A stretch of DNA of 64,000 nt from positions 119,464,095 through 119,528,094 of the forward strand of contig CM061920.1 of assembly GCA_031002005.1 (NCBI GenBank). The letters are read 5' to 3'. Shown piece by piece: positions 22,450-34,989 of this stretch. Under the pieces are notes generated by a model that had not been told where the DNA came from, searched no databases, and saw only the letters and a list, made by a program, of their open reading frames with translations. This DNA comes from Vandiemenella viatica. Its lineage: Eukaryota > Arthropoda > Insecta > Orthoptera > Morabidae. Within the stretch, counting starts at the first letter, position 1. Every line of letters starts with the position of its first letter. The translations under genes and the position numbers were made by a program.

Positions 22450-22945
22450 GAACTTATAAAATCCATTCAGAAGTTGTATTAACAATCTTTCTTTGGCGAA
22501 ACGTTAACGAAAAAATCACCTGGTAGCCGTACAACAGTAACCTGTTAATTGAAAAACTAATAAAGTTGCAATCATCATTATCAGATAGGACCATCCAGTG
22601 AAGTGCTTGAAAGTAAGCTTCGAGGAAATTCAGTGAAGTAGCAAGACGCTGGTCTTTTGATCTTCCGTCGAGATTTTTGGCACCCGTCTTGCACCATAGT
22701 TTTGTGATAACCAAGCTTCTCCAATAAAATTTATTGCATTAAATCTTGCGAACTTTGGGGAAAATGAAGCGAGAGTTCTGTAATCGTAAAACAGTAATTT
22801 TCACTGATTTTAGCTTCGATTTTTACCGCCGGTTCATCAGTCACAAGGCTAGACAGACTACTGTGGTCCTCATCATAAACATTGGTGCACCATTTTTTAA
22901 ATTGAATGCAGCTGAACGCACCCCACAATTTGTGAATTATTGAAA
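22450..22945 (-). pseudogene. Mariner-type transposase fragment
   Basis: On the minus strand, KWCTNVYDEDHSS, SLVTDEPAVKIEAKI and ENYCFTITELSLHFPQ match the second helix-turn-helix of mariner transposases. A shifted continuation reads EKLGYHK and later DQRLATSLNFLEAY, like the segment leading to the first catalytic Asp. It stops before the catalytic core and is inactive. Confidence 0.65.
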
Positions 22946-23049
22946 TGTGTATTTAATAGAAAAAAACCCACCACAAACAAAGAAGAAAAGTCACAGTCTA
23001 TGACAGCTTGAAGTTTAACGAGTTTAGAAGCGTTTTGATTTTCGTCGAT

Positions 23050-23311
23050 GACATGCAATCCCTTTTTTTCCTTCGAACTTTATTTTGGGCAGGCATAGCC
23101 TAATATCCATATAGTCTAATCAACTTGAAGGCAAACCAGAGATAATCCTAATGCGCCTTTGCTTTGTTTTGATTGACTGGTTTTTATGGGAAAGAAGTGT
23201 TGATTTTACTATTTTCCGCACAATTTTTCTACGTTTTTTTCTATCCATAAGAACCTTTCTTGTGGATTAACGAAAATATGAACAAAAAAATAGCCGAATT
23301 GATCGAGCCGT
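23050..23311 (+). repeat. Interspersed repeat, copy 1 (left part)
   Basis: From about 23090 this aligns with 24495-24710 (shared TAATATCCATA, GCGCCTTTG, TCCATAAGAACC, ATTAGCCGAATTG). It is interrupted by the solo LTR at 23312 and resumes at 24032 with CTCGAGTTTTGCGCTTAGC. The family is unclassified. Confidence 0.6.
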
Positions 23312-24031
23312 TGTTAGGGTTCTTAATGGTGGTTTAAGAACTGCATTAATTAATTAAAAAAATCCACCAAACAGGTTATGTTTGAAGATGTCTGTTTTAT
23401 TGTGATCCAAACAAGTCAGCGATATTCACAATTATAGTTACAATACAGAGATGCACAGTCGCAAACTCAACTGAATGATTGAAACTCTCTGTAACACTGA
23501 ATACTGTCAACTAAACTGACTTACTAACTGAATGTATGATGAATTTCTCTGTCCAGGCGATCTGTTTATATAGTCTTTATCGAAATTACGAGAATTCTTC
23601 AAAGGCATCCGCCCGATATTTCTCGATCATTAACAATCACTCAAACAATCTAACATATTAAAAACAATCGGAATTAATACAAAATTAATTAAAAACATTA
23701 CAAAATGATCAGAAATGGTAATTATAGATACTTAAATACAAAATTATTTACAGAAATCCTTTCCAACGGTAGAAAATTGTCCTGTAGACATCGTAACTTA
23801 CATTAATACATGTAATTACAAACATTTAAGAAATTCTCTTGCATCATTCGGTTCTTAAACATATTAAATGGCCTTTGAATAATTTTCTTACCTAAAACAA
23901 AGTCTATATACACTGATTTACAAGAAATTACAAAACAAACATATCAAATCACTTTCAACCAAACATTAGCTGATTACAAATACTTCATACAGTACAATGC
24001 TATTCAAAATTCAGGTATTAGGGCTGTTGCA
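23312..24031 (-). repeat. Solo LTR
   Basis: A 720-bp insertion with TGTTAGGG...GTTGCA ends, flanked by CCGT (23308-23311) and CTGT (24032-24035), a 4-base duplication with one change. The second copy of the surrounding repeat, near 24705, reads straight through this point. On the minus strand there is a TATA-like CTATATAAACAG near 23570 and AATAAA near 23400, fitting an LTR promoter and polyadenylation signal. No interior sequence remains, so it is probably the product of LTR-LTR recombination. Confidence 0.65.
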
Positions 24032-24489
24032 CTGTTCTCGAGTTTTGCGCTTAGCAACACATTTGGCGATTCAATTTTATTTATGTAGATTTTAAAAGTA
24101 AGAAAATATTATTATTCGCAGGCAATTCAATCATCGTGAATTCTACCTGAGCATAATTTAAAATGAATGGAACCCATCACCACAAGGCTTACCAGAACTT
24201 TGCATTCTTAAAATGTGGCTCGATCTTCAGACGCTAATGCATATCACTTCTTAACTGAAATACCAGTAAGCGATTTTGCTCTTTAGGTATTTTTAGTATT
24301 GCATCCTTCTAAACTGATGCATTCTATTTTCATAGTCGGACCTTTCGTAATAGGCGGCAAAGGTCTAAATGTGAACACACAACTGGTTTTCGAGAGAAGC
24401 GAAAATTTAAAATCGACCAAGAAAATGCCACACACTGGGGAAATAATGATAACACGTACGTCAGTGATATTATTTTCGCTGATCACACG

Positions 24490-24768
24490 CAGACATACAT
24501 TAATATCCATAGAGTCTATTCAACTTGAAGTCATACCAAAAATAATCCTAACGCGCCTTTGTTTTGTTTTGATTGAGGGAAAAGAAAAGTGTTGTTTTTA
24601 CTATTTTCCTTCCAATTTTTGCATTTTTTCTCTCCATAAGAACCTTCCTTGTGCATAAACGAAAAAATAAAAAAAAAGAATTAGCCGAATTGGTCGAGCC
24701 GTTCTCGAGTTTTGCGGTTAGCAACACATTTGGCGATTCATTTTTATTATATAGACTAGCATCTACCA
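24490..24768 (+). repeat. Interspersed repeat, copy 2 (uninterrupted)
   Basis: Partner of 23050-23311 plus 24032-24100. It ends GGCGATTCATTTTTATTATATAGA, next to CTAGCATCTACC. Such ends occur in several arthropod repeats, but I cannot name the superfamily. Confidence 0.55.
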
Positions 24769-25029
24769 GCTGCTTTGCGTGCGCGGATCTTGGCATGTAT
24801 ATAAATACTGTGAGTTTTTTTTAGTATAGATTCGAATATTAACTTGGAGAAGCAAGAAATATAGATTTCATTTAAAGATCTTCCTTTCTTTTAGTTACTA
24901 CCTTCGATTCGGTTTTCATACTATAGTTCAAAAGTTTTTTTTGATTGTATTTATATTTTAACAGTACATAATATATGAAAAATAGAAATTAAAGCTACGT
25001 GAAACATTATCGCTAACGGTCCAATACGG

Positions 25030-26075
25030 ACGTACCGAGAATCAGTTGCCCTCTAGGTCAGAAATATGAAACACATTTTCCAGTGCATCGAAAGTGCCTA
25101 TTAATGCAAAGACCGCCCAATCTGTACAACATCTTGGTCCACAAGTATTTACCTGCCGACTCCCCTAGACCTCCACAGGGATCTTTCCCGTGTAACAGAC
25201 CCCGCTGTAAAACTTGCAGCATGCACCCTGCCACCACTACTTACTCTAATCCTGTCACAGGCGAATCTTTCCCTATAATTGGACATGCCACATGTGCTAC
25301 CACTCACCTTATTTACCAACTCACCTGCATCCACTGCACTGCCTCTTACATTGGTCTCACCACTCAACAACTTTCCTACAGAATGAATGGCCACAGGCAA
25401 ACAGTTTATACTTCCAACCCAGACCATCCCGTGGCAATTCATGCGAACTTCCATAATTCAAACAACCTCATCACCTGTTTCACAGTCAGAGCTATTAGAG
25501 TTTTTCCAAATACCACCACCCCTTCAGAACTCCGCAGATGGGAACTAGCCTATCAACATATCCTTGACACCAGACACACCCCTGGCCTAAACCTACGTTA
25601 AACCTGTCACTTGCTATCTCTCATTTCATTTTACAGTCGGTTATTTATATATATATATATATTCCTCTTTATTTATTTATTTTATTATTTTTTGTATATA
25701 TATATATATTTTAAATTATTCTATCTCCCTTTATTTTCAATTATAACTTTTTGAACTAAGCTACACAGACATTATATTCATTTGTTTCACTTTTATCGCT
25801 GGTCAAGCCTATTCCCTACCCCCCCCCCCCACCCCTCCCGGCAATTCTTCCACTACCACGCGTTTTCCGCCTGTGCTTCATTCATGTGGCAGGCTCGGAT
25901 GTGACCACATCTTTCCCCCTGCCATATGTCTCGCCTCCTACATGAGGAAGACTAAAAAGTCGAAATATTGTGTAATTCTTTTGTTTTTGTGTTTTTACGT
26001 GTCTCGCCCTCCTGCCTTCATCTGTAGTAAGTGACGGGTAACTGTTTATTTTCCCTATCCTATCTTAAAAACAAA
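25030..26075 (+). pseudogene. Penelope-like element, 3' part with intact GIY-YIG frame
   Basis: The frame 25083-25601 (172 codons) opens with the linker (PNLYNILVHKYLP), a zinc-finger-like CNRPRCKTCSMH, and then the GIY-YIG domain: LIYQLTCIHCTASYIGLT, YRMNGHRQ, AIRVFPNTTTPSELRRWELA. It ends at GLNLR, followed by the 3' UTR with TA and C runs. The end sequence (GTAAGTGACGGG and CCTATCCTATC) matches the inverse of the fragment at 5413. The RT is missing. The endonuclease would nick the target DNA in an active element. Confidence 0.8.
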
Positions 26076-27420
26076 TGTAGCTTAGACATAAGGCAACACA
26101 AAAGTTACTGTCTGCTATAGTTTTGGCAGTACATTCAACGGCCATTTATAAAAATATCTCTGCTGCCAACAATCGCATTTACAACAACAAATCTAAAATT
26201 GCTGGCAAGTTTTAGTATATAATGTGTGTGCATTTATCATCGTATCTCAAAACTGAAGTGGTTATATTGAAATACGGCCTGGATCAGAAAAAAATATGTC
26301 ACGATTGCCACACGGAAATATAGGCTAGACATGCACAGCGGTTGTTATGTTTTCAGGATTATACATCATCACTAACATGGCACTTATTAAATCAGCTTAT
26401 TTATTACTAAAAATAATTGAATGCCTTATGCCTTTTGTTGTTCCAAGAACATTATGGTTCAGGCTGCACTTCGACCTAACCACAATCTATACTGAAATTA
26501 CCGCTTCAAAATCAAATGATGCAGACACACCTAAATGCATGAAACGCATCGCTATAGACTTTTTTTGGTAATGGCAACATTGTCTATTTAAGGATTCTAA
26601 GTAAGTATAACATAAATTATAACAATTTCATAATACTACTTAAGTTTGAACTGTAAGAGTACTGAAACACGTGCAGTAATACATTTCTGTATCGCGATGT
26701 AAAGTTTATTCTTGTGGATAGGTTGAAATGCAACTTGGAGCAGATTATAAACATCACCAAAGGCATCAGCAATTGTACATTTAACTGATTTTGACTTGCG
26801 AAATATTGAGAAACTGGTTAGCAATATAATTGTTTATCAATATTCACTATCAAATTGAGGCGACACAGTATAGTGAAAACTATCGATATTAAGCACTAAA
26901 CTACTTACCATAAATATTACAATTCTGTTAGTCTTATTGAAGAGTTAGTATATTATGTAGTGATTTGAGTAATGATTTCCGTTTTATTACACTTACCAAA
27001 ATTCATGAAACCAAAAATGTATGACCAAAGATAAATAAAATATAAACAATCCAGAGATCAATATATTCGTCTTTGGCCAAATGCATGATTTTTACAGTAA
27101 ATGAAATATTAATTATGCTTATTACATATGATTCAAGTATTCTGTTCATTTACTGTATTCAAGAAAACTGAATATTCAAAGTCAAAATATTAAACAGACT
27201 TCGAAGTTAAGAAGTGTGATATTTTTTTTAGTTTTTTGTGCAACGAATGAACGCCTCATTTATAGTGAGATTCGTATCATTTAATTTTATGCCTAGAAAT
27301 GTATTCAGTTATTTCCTCCATCCCTCGGTACATATAAGTCATTAGCTATTTCCATAGATTTTAATTTGGGCCATTAGCTATAAAAATTTAAAAACACCTT
27401 TCAAAATGCTGTGGTAGCTT
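26076..27420. other. No gene recognised
   Basis: AT-rich intron of the chromodomain gene. The short frames present have no recognisable domain. Confidence 0.4.
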
Positions 27421-27424
27421 TTGG

Positions 27425-29170
27425 GTGGTGCCCGTTCAAATAAAGAGACACACACAGATTTCTTACAGATTTATAATAGTATAGATTGGACCCCTCCAAG
27501 GCTTCACTCCTCATTCTGCCTCACACCTTCCCTACCCCTACTTCCTGAAGTTCATAAGCCTGGCAACACAGGACGCCCCAAAGTTGCTGCATATGGTTCA
27601 CCAACTGAGCAGATCTCTGCCCTGATGGACCAACATCTACAGCCCATTGTAAGCAAGCTTCCCTCCCACATCAAAGAAACCTGAAAACTCCTCTCTCGGT
27701 TGTCTAATGTGCCCACACCTCCCCCCCCCCCCCCGACTCCTTAGTAATGATTGATGTGACCTCCCTATATACCAATATTCCCCAATGTCATGGTCTCAGT
27801 GCCATGGAACATTTTCTAGATCAGCGTCCCCCCAATAGCCTCCGTACCAGATCCTTCTTAATTTACCCTGGCCGAACTAATACTGAACATTAACTTTTTC
27901 TCATTCGATGGTAAAATTTACCACCAAGTTAGCGGCACGGCCATGGGCACCTGTATGGCTTCCTTGTACGGTAACCTTTACATAGGCCACCTGAAACAGT
28001 CATTCGTAGCTGGAGCCCATTTGAAATCCCTTTTGTGGGTCAGATTTATTGATGACATTTTCATGATCTGGATCCATGGTGAAGACAACCTACTCAGTTT
28101 ATTCAATAAACTCAATACCGCCAGCACTCTGAAATTCACATGGACTTACTCCCAAACACATGCAACTTTCCTGGGTGTTGACTTATCTCTCATGAATGGC
28201 TACATCAATTCATCTGTCCATATCAAACCCCCCCCCCCCCCCCAACTTACAACAGTATATTCATTATGATAACTGCCATCCTCATCATGTCAAACGTTCC
28301 CTCCCGTATAGCCAGGGCATTTGGGGGAGAGACATATGTTCCAATGAACAGGCCATCCAACATCTCCGAATCCCTGATATCCTGCGATTACCCACCATAT
28401 TTAGTTCATAAACAAGTTTCACGGCCACATTACAACCTGTCCAATCTATTAACAGCCCACAACCCCCTAAAACCAACTACAGCCCCGTTTTGGTCACCCG
28501 ATATTTCCCAGGTTTGAAACCCATCATCGAGTCCTGAGACAAGGTTACAACTTCATCCGACCTGTCCTGAAATGAGAACCCTGCTTCCAAAAGTCCTCCC
28601 TCACCCACCTACAAACTGCTTAAGTTGACCTCCAAAACCTCAACCAACTCTTGGTCTATAAACACAGGACCCCCCTCCCCCCAGGCTGCAAGACAGCCCC
28701 AAGGTTCTTTTCCTTGCAACAGATTCCACTGCAAATTATGTAATATGCACCCACCTTCAGCAACCCCGTAACTGAGGAAAGCTTCCCCATCACAGGACTT
28801 ACCACTTGCGTATCCTCCCACCTTATTTGTCAACTCAGTTGTAACCATTGCCCAGCGTCCAAGATAGGTCTGACCATGAATCCACTGGCCATCAGAATGA
28901 ACGGACACAAGACAATCAGTATTCACCCTGACCACCCTGTATCTTATCATGGCACCACTCATGGCACCAACAATTTCAACACATTTCACGGTCCACGTCA
29001 TCAGAGTACTCTCAGACAAAAGCAGTATCTCGGAACTCAGAAGGTGGGAACTGGCTTAACAGTACCAACTGGGAACCAGCCAACCACCAGGACTAAATTT
29101 AAGATAAACTCAATTTTCCTCCTCCTCTTTCGCCCATCCCCCTCACCTCCTACCTTTTCCCACAGAACCA
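27425..29170 (+). pseudogene. Penelope-like element, RT plus GIY-YIG, frameshifted
   Basis: Landmarks in order across at least four frames: PEVHKPGNTGRPKVAAYGSP and SALMDQHLQPIVSKLPSHIKET (27490-27684); VMIDVTSLYTNIP near 27750; VSGTAMGTCMASLYGNLY and WVRFIDDIFMIWIHGED (27943-28100), with both catalytic Asp residues; FTWTYSQTHATFLGVDLS; CHPHHVKRSLPYSQG; a CNRFHCKLCNMH linker near 28720; then GIY-YIG remnants and ELRRWELA. The RT core survives in the frame 27943-28269. Homopolymer C runs (27720, 28230) coincide with some frame breaks. Confidence 0.8.
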
Positions 29171-29199
29171 TCGCTCACCAGAGCATACATATCATTTAG

Positions 29200-30350
29200 T
29201 AGTTTGTAACTTTGAAATTTGTTTTTTATAGTTCCAAATGTTATTATTTCACAAGTTTATGTGTACATACATACATGGTGTAAAAGGCAAGTTAGGACCA
29301 TCAGCTGACATCTACCACATTTCTACAACAGGTTCCCACCTCTCTACCCCCACCCTCACTTTCCGCCACGTTGTTTTCACCCCTCACCCACGACCTAGAT
29401 TGTTGTTACGAGGATCCAGTTGTTGCTTCACTCTTCCATTTTGTAAATTCGTACGATGATTCTGATTGTTTTTCTGTGCTTTATCTGCAGTTTAATTACT
29501 ATTTATTTTCTTTCAAAATATTTATAGTTGTTGATTATGTTTTACTTTTTTGCTTTCGCAATCGGCATTTCTTTGTTTATTCCGTTTCGCACTGTACAAT
29601 ATTTCTGTATATTATTAATCATTCTTGTACGATATTCCTGCTGTTTCTCCATACACCACTGAATATTAGATTATTTTTTTTTACATTTTAGCTCCGTTTC
29701 TGTATTTTTGCGATGTGTTGTAATTTATAATTGTTTTTGTTGCACTTTTTATTCCCGTGATCGGCCTACTAACATTTACAATTTTGGCCTCTGTATCATT
29801 GGAAACTATGAAATTTATGGGATAAAAACTATCCAATCTATTAAACAAAACCATATGTAACTATGTTTAGTTTTGTTGATATCCATTAATTTCTTATTGC
29901 TATGTGTTTACAGAGTCAGACAAAAATTCAGGAATTTGTGGTTTTAGTCCGTGTAAATGGAAACTAAATTTACAACCCGGACAGAAAGTATGTTATATGT
30001 TAACTGATGGCATAAGCTATTGCTGTGTGCAGTCTTACTGAAATTTGTGCATTGTTTATGAGAGAGACATGCATAAATAAACCAAAATTTACATTTTTGG
30101 CCTCTGAATCATCAGAAAGAATGTTAAAAATCTGTAAAAAAAATAATCATATTTGTTAATCTGACATGTGCAGCTTCTTCAAAATCCATCCATTAGTTTT
30201 TGCATGGTTTTGTAGACAGATAAAAATTCCAAATTTTAAGGTTTTGGCCTCTCTATCATCAGCAATGTGCTTTGCAATTAATCTTCCTTTTTTTTTTTTT
30301 TTTAAATGTATTGATACAACATTTTCATAATTTTATAGTATAGATTATGT
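29200..30350. repeat. Degenerate repeats, unclassified
   Basis: Three diverged copies of a motif (TTTGGCCTCTGTATCAT, TTTGGCCTCTGAATCATC, TTTGGCCTCTCTATCATC) lie near 29783, 30094 and 30247, each followed by AT-rich sequence and ending in CAAAAATTC-type segments. The first 500 bases (29200-29700) are T-rich with no gene. Confidence 0.4.
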
Positions 30351-30878
30351 GTAACTTTGCCACTTACCACATTGTGTTATTTACATACTAATCAATGTGA
30401 CCATCAAAATTCCTTTAAGACCAGCTGCTGATCCACTTCAGTTCAAATCTCACATCTAATTACTAGCCACAGTAGATTATACAAAACCCACAATTTATTC
30501 ACTTGCAATTTAAAACTGTCAGCTGCCTCTTTACCTTAGTAGGCAGGAGGTCACTAAAGCTGTTTAGCCATCTTCTGAATGAGATTTGCGGGCTAAACAA
30601 TCTGTCAAGACCACCCTACCCGACTCACCCTAATCATTCGCTCAAAACTATGCAACATTCATGGCGTACTTAACATACACACACCAAACTCTGTCAATTG
30701 TATGGAGTAGGTTACAGGCTGACCTAGATTAGGCCTCGAGAGTCTCATTCAAACACCTTAACATAGAATCACCAGATAAAATTACCTTTTGCAACTACAA
30801 AGAATGAAATCTGAAAAAATTCTTCTATGCTACTTCTTGTCAGGCTTCGTATTATCAAGCCTGTAACTTTTTATGCCA
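30351..30878. other. No gene recognised
   Basis: Intron sequence with no supported frame and no repeat partner in the window. Confidence 0.4.
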
Positions 30879-33125
30879 ACTAGACAACCCGTGCGATAAT
30901 TTCGTGAATAAAATGCGATGAATAGTGAGGTTGAATGCTTGTAATATAATGAAAAGTAGAACTGTACTTTTGTAGCAAATATTTTTTTTAGTGTAATAGG
31001 TACGCATCAAAATACAACATATTACGAAACAGGAAAATTTAAAACACTCTGTATTTACGAAAAACTGTCACTGACCTTAACAGAATAAAATCAACCTGAA
31101 CAAAATGCACACAACATATCAACGTCTCTGAAATATTTGTTGCTGTGCGAATAAAATGTTTAAATTGGAATTATATAGCAAAGCGACAGTATAACAGAAA
31201 AAAAATATCAGAAAATCTAATTATTGAATAAAAAAAAAGTTTACTGACATCTCTGTGATATCCGCTGCTGCAATCTAGGGACTTGGCTCTGAACAGTCTC
31301 ATACGCACTACCACTTTAAGCACCAAATTCCGAAACATTCTTTCTTAATTTATGATTTTACCTAGCTGGTGACCTTAATTTTTAAAACGATATGTCATTT
31401 ATCGATTTCGGCTAGGTATCGAAGAAGTAAATGGCCTGTATAAGTAATATTGATACTTTTGCCATTTAAGGGTCGAATTCCAAACAATTCCTTTTATAAA
31501 ATATGGTGTGACCAAAGCAGCCAATATGGTATATAAAATCATACCTCATTTATCGATTTCGGTTAGTTATCAAGCGAGGTGAAAAAAAAAAAAAAAAAAA
31601 AAAAAAGTTTTGAGAAATGATGATATTTTTGCCCCTTAAGGGTTGAATTTGGAGAAGATTTTTCTCAAAATATTATGTAACCATAGCGGATAATTTAACA
31701 TTTAAATCAATACCTCATTTACTGATTTCGGTTAGGTATCAAGGGAAATAAATAACTCGTGACAGAAAAATGGGCTGTAAAAATATTCATACTTTTGCCC
31801 TCTAAGGGTAAAATTTTCGAAAATGTATTTCTTAAAATGTGGTGTAATGGAACCGAAGACATTTCGATGACCTCCATATTTTAAATGTTTATCAATTTTG
31901 TTTAATTGTCAAGGCAGATAAATGACTCGAGATACAAAAAACACATTTTATAAATACTGATATTAATGACTTTCAAGAGTTAAATTCAGAAAAATTAATT
32001 TCTTAAAATATGATGTAACCACAGCGAAACCTTAATTTGTAGAATGATACCACTTTTATCTATTTCATTTAGATATTAATGGAGATAAATGGCTCGTGAC
32101 ACAAAATTGCGTTGTAGAACCATTTATACTTTTTCCTTTTAAGGGTTGAATTCCAAAAAATTCTTTCTTAAAATATGATGTCACCAAAGCTGAGACATTA
32201 TTCCTCATAATCTTACTTGATTTATCGATTTTGGATAGATATCCAAGGAGATAAGTGGCTCGGGACAACAAAAAACGCTTTTTAAAAAAATTGACATTTT
32301 TGCCCTTTAAAGGTCGAATTACGAAAAATTCCTTTCTTAAAATTTAATGTTACCACGGCGGAGACCTTAGTCTTTAATATGATATCTCATTTATCTATAT
32401 CGGTTAGATATCAAGGGAGATAGATAGCTCGTGACACAAAAATGCATTGCAGAACCATTTATACTTATTCCTTTTAAGGGTTGAATTCCAAAAAATTCTT
32501 TCTTAAAATATGATGTCACAGAGCAGAGAAATTACTGCTCATAATCCTACTTGATTTATTGATTTTAGTTAGATATCCAGGTAGATAAATGGTTCGAAAT
32601 AGAAAAAATGCACGTTAGAAAAATTAACATTTTTGCCCTTCAAGGGTCGAATTCCTTTCATATAATATAATGTTACCACGACGGAGACCTTAGTCTTTAA
32701 TATGCTACATCATTTATCTATATTTATTAGATATTAAGGGAGATAAATCGCTCGTGACACAAAAACGGATTCCAAAAATATTGATAATTTTGCCCTTTAA
32801 GGGTCGAATTCCGAAACATTTCTGTCTTAATATATGACGTCACTAAAACGGAGATCTTAATCTTTAAAATGATACTGCTTTAAACGATTTCAGATAGGTA
32901 TCCAGGGAGATAAATGACTCGTAACACAGAAAACAGCATTTTAGAAATATTAACATTTTTGCCCTTTAAGGGTCAAATTCTGAAAAGTTCATTTCTTAAA
33001 ATATGATGTGACCAATGTGAAGACCATAAGGATTAAAATGACACCTCATTAATTGATTTTGGTTAAGTATGAAGGAAGATACAGGCTTGTGACAAAAAAT
33101 ACCTTAGAGAAATAATATGTATGAT
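30879..33125 (+). mobile_element. Tandem-repeat-bearing element, copy 1
   Basis: The left end (ACTAGACAACCCGTGCG) and about 450 bp of unique sequence are followed by 10-11 degenerate units of about 165-170 bp. Each unit holds an AAGGGTCGAATTC-type motif and a GATAAATGGCTCGTGACAC-type motif, and the units seem to alternate between two subtypes. The right end is near AATAATATGTATGAT. A second copy in the opposite orientation at 41541-48625 has the same two ends, so this is one mobile unit and not a local satellite. The class is unknown; a Helentron-like element with a central tandem array is one possibility. No protein is encoded. Confidence 0.7.
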
Positions 33126-33169
33126 GGCATTTGAGAGTAAATTCTGTACATTTTAATAACAGGGATCAG

Positions 33170-34170
33170 CTCAATGACATCATGGTCATTCATCTATACT
33201 CTGCAATTCACAAACATTGTGGGTGACAGAGGGTGCTAAGCACCAATCTTAATTCCATGCATTCCAATCCCGAATAGCACGAGGAAAGAAAGAATATATG
33301 AAAGCATCAGTACGGCATCTTATTTCTCGAATCTTATCCCTCCAGTCATTGCGAACAAAATAGGTTGGCGGAAGAAGTATCTCACTGCACTCGTAGGTCG
33401 TAGAATTTTGCATAATCTCCAATATATTCAAACGCAAATGACTTTGTCTTCTAAACGATACCAGCACAATCTAGGTATCAATTCTTTCATAAGGGCTGTA
33501 GCAACCAGTCATGAATTGGGCGGCTCTCCTCTGTACCCTCTCCACTGAGTACGAATCGAATGGCTCTCCTCTGCACCCTCTACACTGAGTCATCAGGCCC
33601 TTGCGATACGGATCCCAACAGTAATCCACATGCAGTTGTGTGGCACAGAATCAAAGGCTTTCTGAAAATCCAAGAATATTGCATCAACTTGTGATCCTGC
33701 ATCGATAACTTTCATTACGTCATGGGACAATAGGGCCAATTGAGTTTCACATGATCTCTTCTTCCGAAATCCGTAATGACAGGGAGTAAGTAACTCATTC
33801 TCATCTAGAAACTTCATAATATTAGAGCATATGACATGCTCCAGAATTTTGCTCCATACAGATATGGGCTGATAATTACTAGGATCACTCCGATCGCCTT
33901 TTTTGAAAACAGGAATTACCTTCTCTAATTCTACACGATGTGGTAAAGTGGGAATGTTTTCCACGTTTTGGCACGAGAATGAATTTTTAAATTCGGTGTT
34001 AAATACGGTAGCCTTGTTGCGGCTGGCGTCAACTTTCCGAACTTTAGAACAGGTTTACTGTAGTCACTACAATTAACTTTTTTTACATACGGCCAAAATT
34101 TCTTAGGGTTTTTGGTGAGGCTCTTAGAGAGGGAATTGCAACAAAAGTCATTAAAGGCCTCACACATTGC
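33170..34170 (-). pseudogene. Jockey/CR1-type LINE with internal deletion
   Basis: On the minus strand: SLSKSLTKNPKKFWPYVKK (before the RT), a shifted join to the frame 33964-33593 with VIPVFKKGDRSDPSNYQPIS, FLDENELLTPCHYGFRKKRS and IFLDFQKAFDSVPH; then a jump to the C-terminal block (33467-33249) with YFVRNDWRDKIREI and YSFFPRAIRDWNAWN. The YADD part of the RT is absent, deleted near 33480-33595, where a roughly 45-bp segment (GGCTCTCCTCTG...CACTGAGT) is duplicated. It is inactive. Confidence 0.75.
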
Positions 34171-34174
34171 ATTC

Positions 34175-34720
34175 TTAACTTATTTCATTTAACTTATCTA
34201 AATCGGTCCGCTGCATCATTAAGCCGGGATGGGGGCGGGGAGGGGGGGGGGAGGAGAGAGAGAGGATTGTGGACAAAAAAAAAAAAATACAGCAACCATA
34301 ATGGCACTGATCCGGAAAGTTTCCAGGAAACATGAGAATACACATGTATGAACACATAAAAGGGGGTGGGGACTGATTTAATGACAAAATCTTCAATCTT
34401 AACAGAATGTTCTGAACAATGTATCTTACCACATCCAGATGGTTCTGCAGACTACCACATTCAACTGCTATTTTAAAATCAGAGCCCCAAATATGAATCC
34501 ACCAAGCCATTCAAATTACCAAAAAAATATACCAAAACATGCACTATTACAATGACAACAGTTTTAATATATCAATCACAACATTGCAAGTAAAACTAAC
34601 TGCTAAATACAGCTCATACAACACAAATTGTGTCACCATCCAGAAAAAAATACATAACAAATATAGAATTTCTTAATAGTACACAACAGTGGTAAAATGA
34701 CAAAATGCAATCACAATTCC
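34175..34720. other. Intron, no gene recognised
   Basis: Contains a G-rich run near 34235 and an A-run near 34275. The minus-strand frame 34175-34510 has no domain and I do not accept it as coding. Confidence 0.4.
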
Positions 34721-34724
34721 ATAC

Positions 34725-34880
34725 CTTTTCCAATTTTGCTGTAAACTTCTCAATAAGTTCTGCACAATCTAAATGTTCTTCTGGTTCCCAGGTGTCTTCT
34801 GAATGCGGATAACCCTTCCAATGAATTAGGAACTCTCTCTTTCCATCTTTTTTATAATGAACTTCCATTATTTTACCAAC
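34725..34880 (-). CDS. Chromodomain exon of a host gene
   Basis: A 156-base exon on the minus strand bounded by a good acceptor (TTTTTTCCCAG|GTTGG) and donor (GAAAAG|GTATGG), phase 0 at both ends. It encodes 52 residues forming most of a chromodomain: VGKIMEVHYKKDGKREFLIH, then WKGYP, the DTWEPEEHL block and a final helix. The aromatic cage for methyl-lysine is complete: Tyr from the end of the previous exon (SYE|V), and the Trp and Tyr of WKGY. By family this is a nuclear reader of methylated histone tails. It is clearly under coding constraint, unlike the surrounding transposon debris. It resembles HP1, CDYL and MPP8 chromodomains about equally, so I give no symbol. No chromoshadow or catalytic domain is found downstream. 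Confidence 0.85.
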
Positions 34881-34989
34881 CTGGGAAAAAATATGTAATG
34901 AAAAAATGAGACAGCATTAGGCAAGAGGGATATAAGACGTGTGGTATTCCAGAAATAAATAATACATTGGTCTACCATAAATCAAATTT

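Noticed and set aside
30879..33125. CRISPR-like array
   Set aside because: Units are about 165 bp, contiguous and diverged, with no short identical repeats or unique spacers, and the DNA is eukaryotic.
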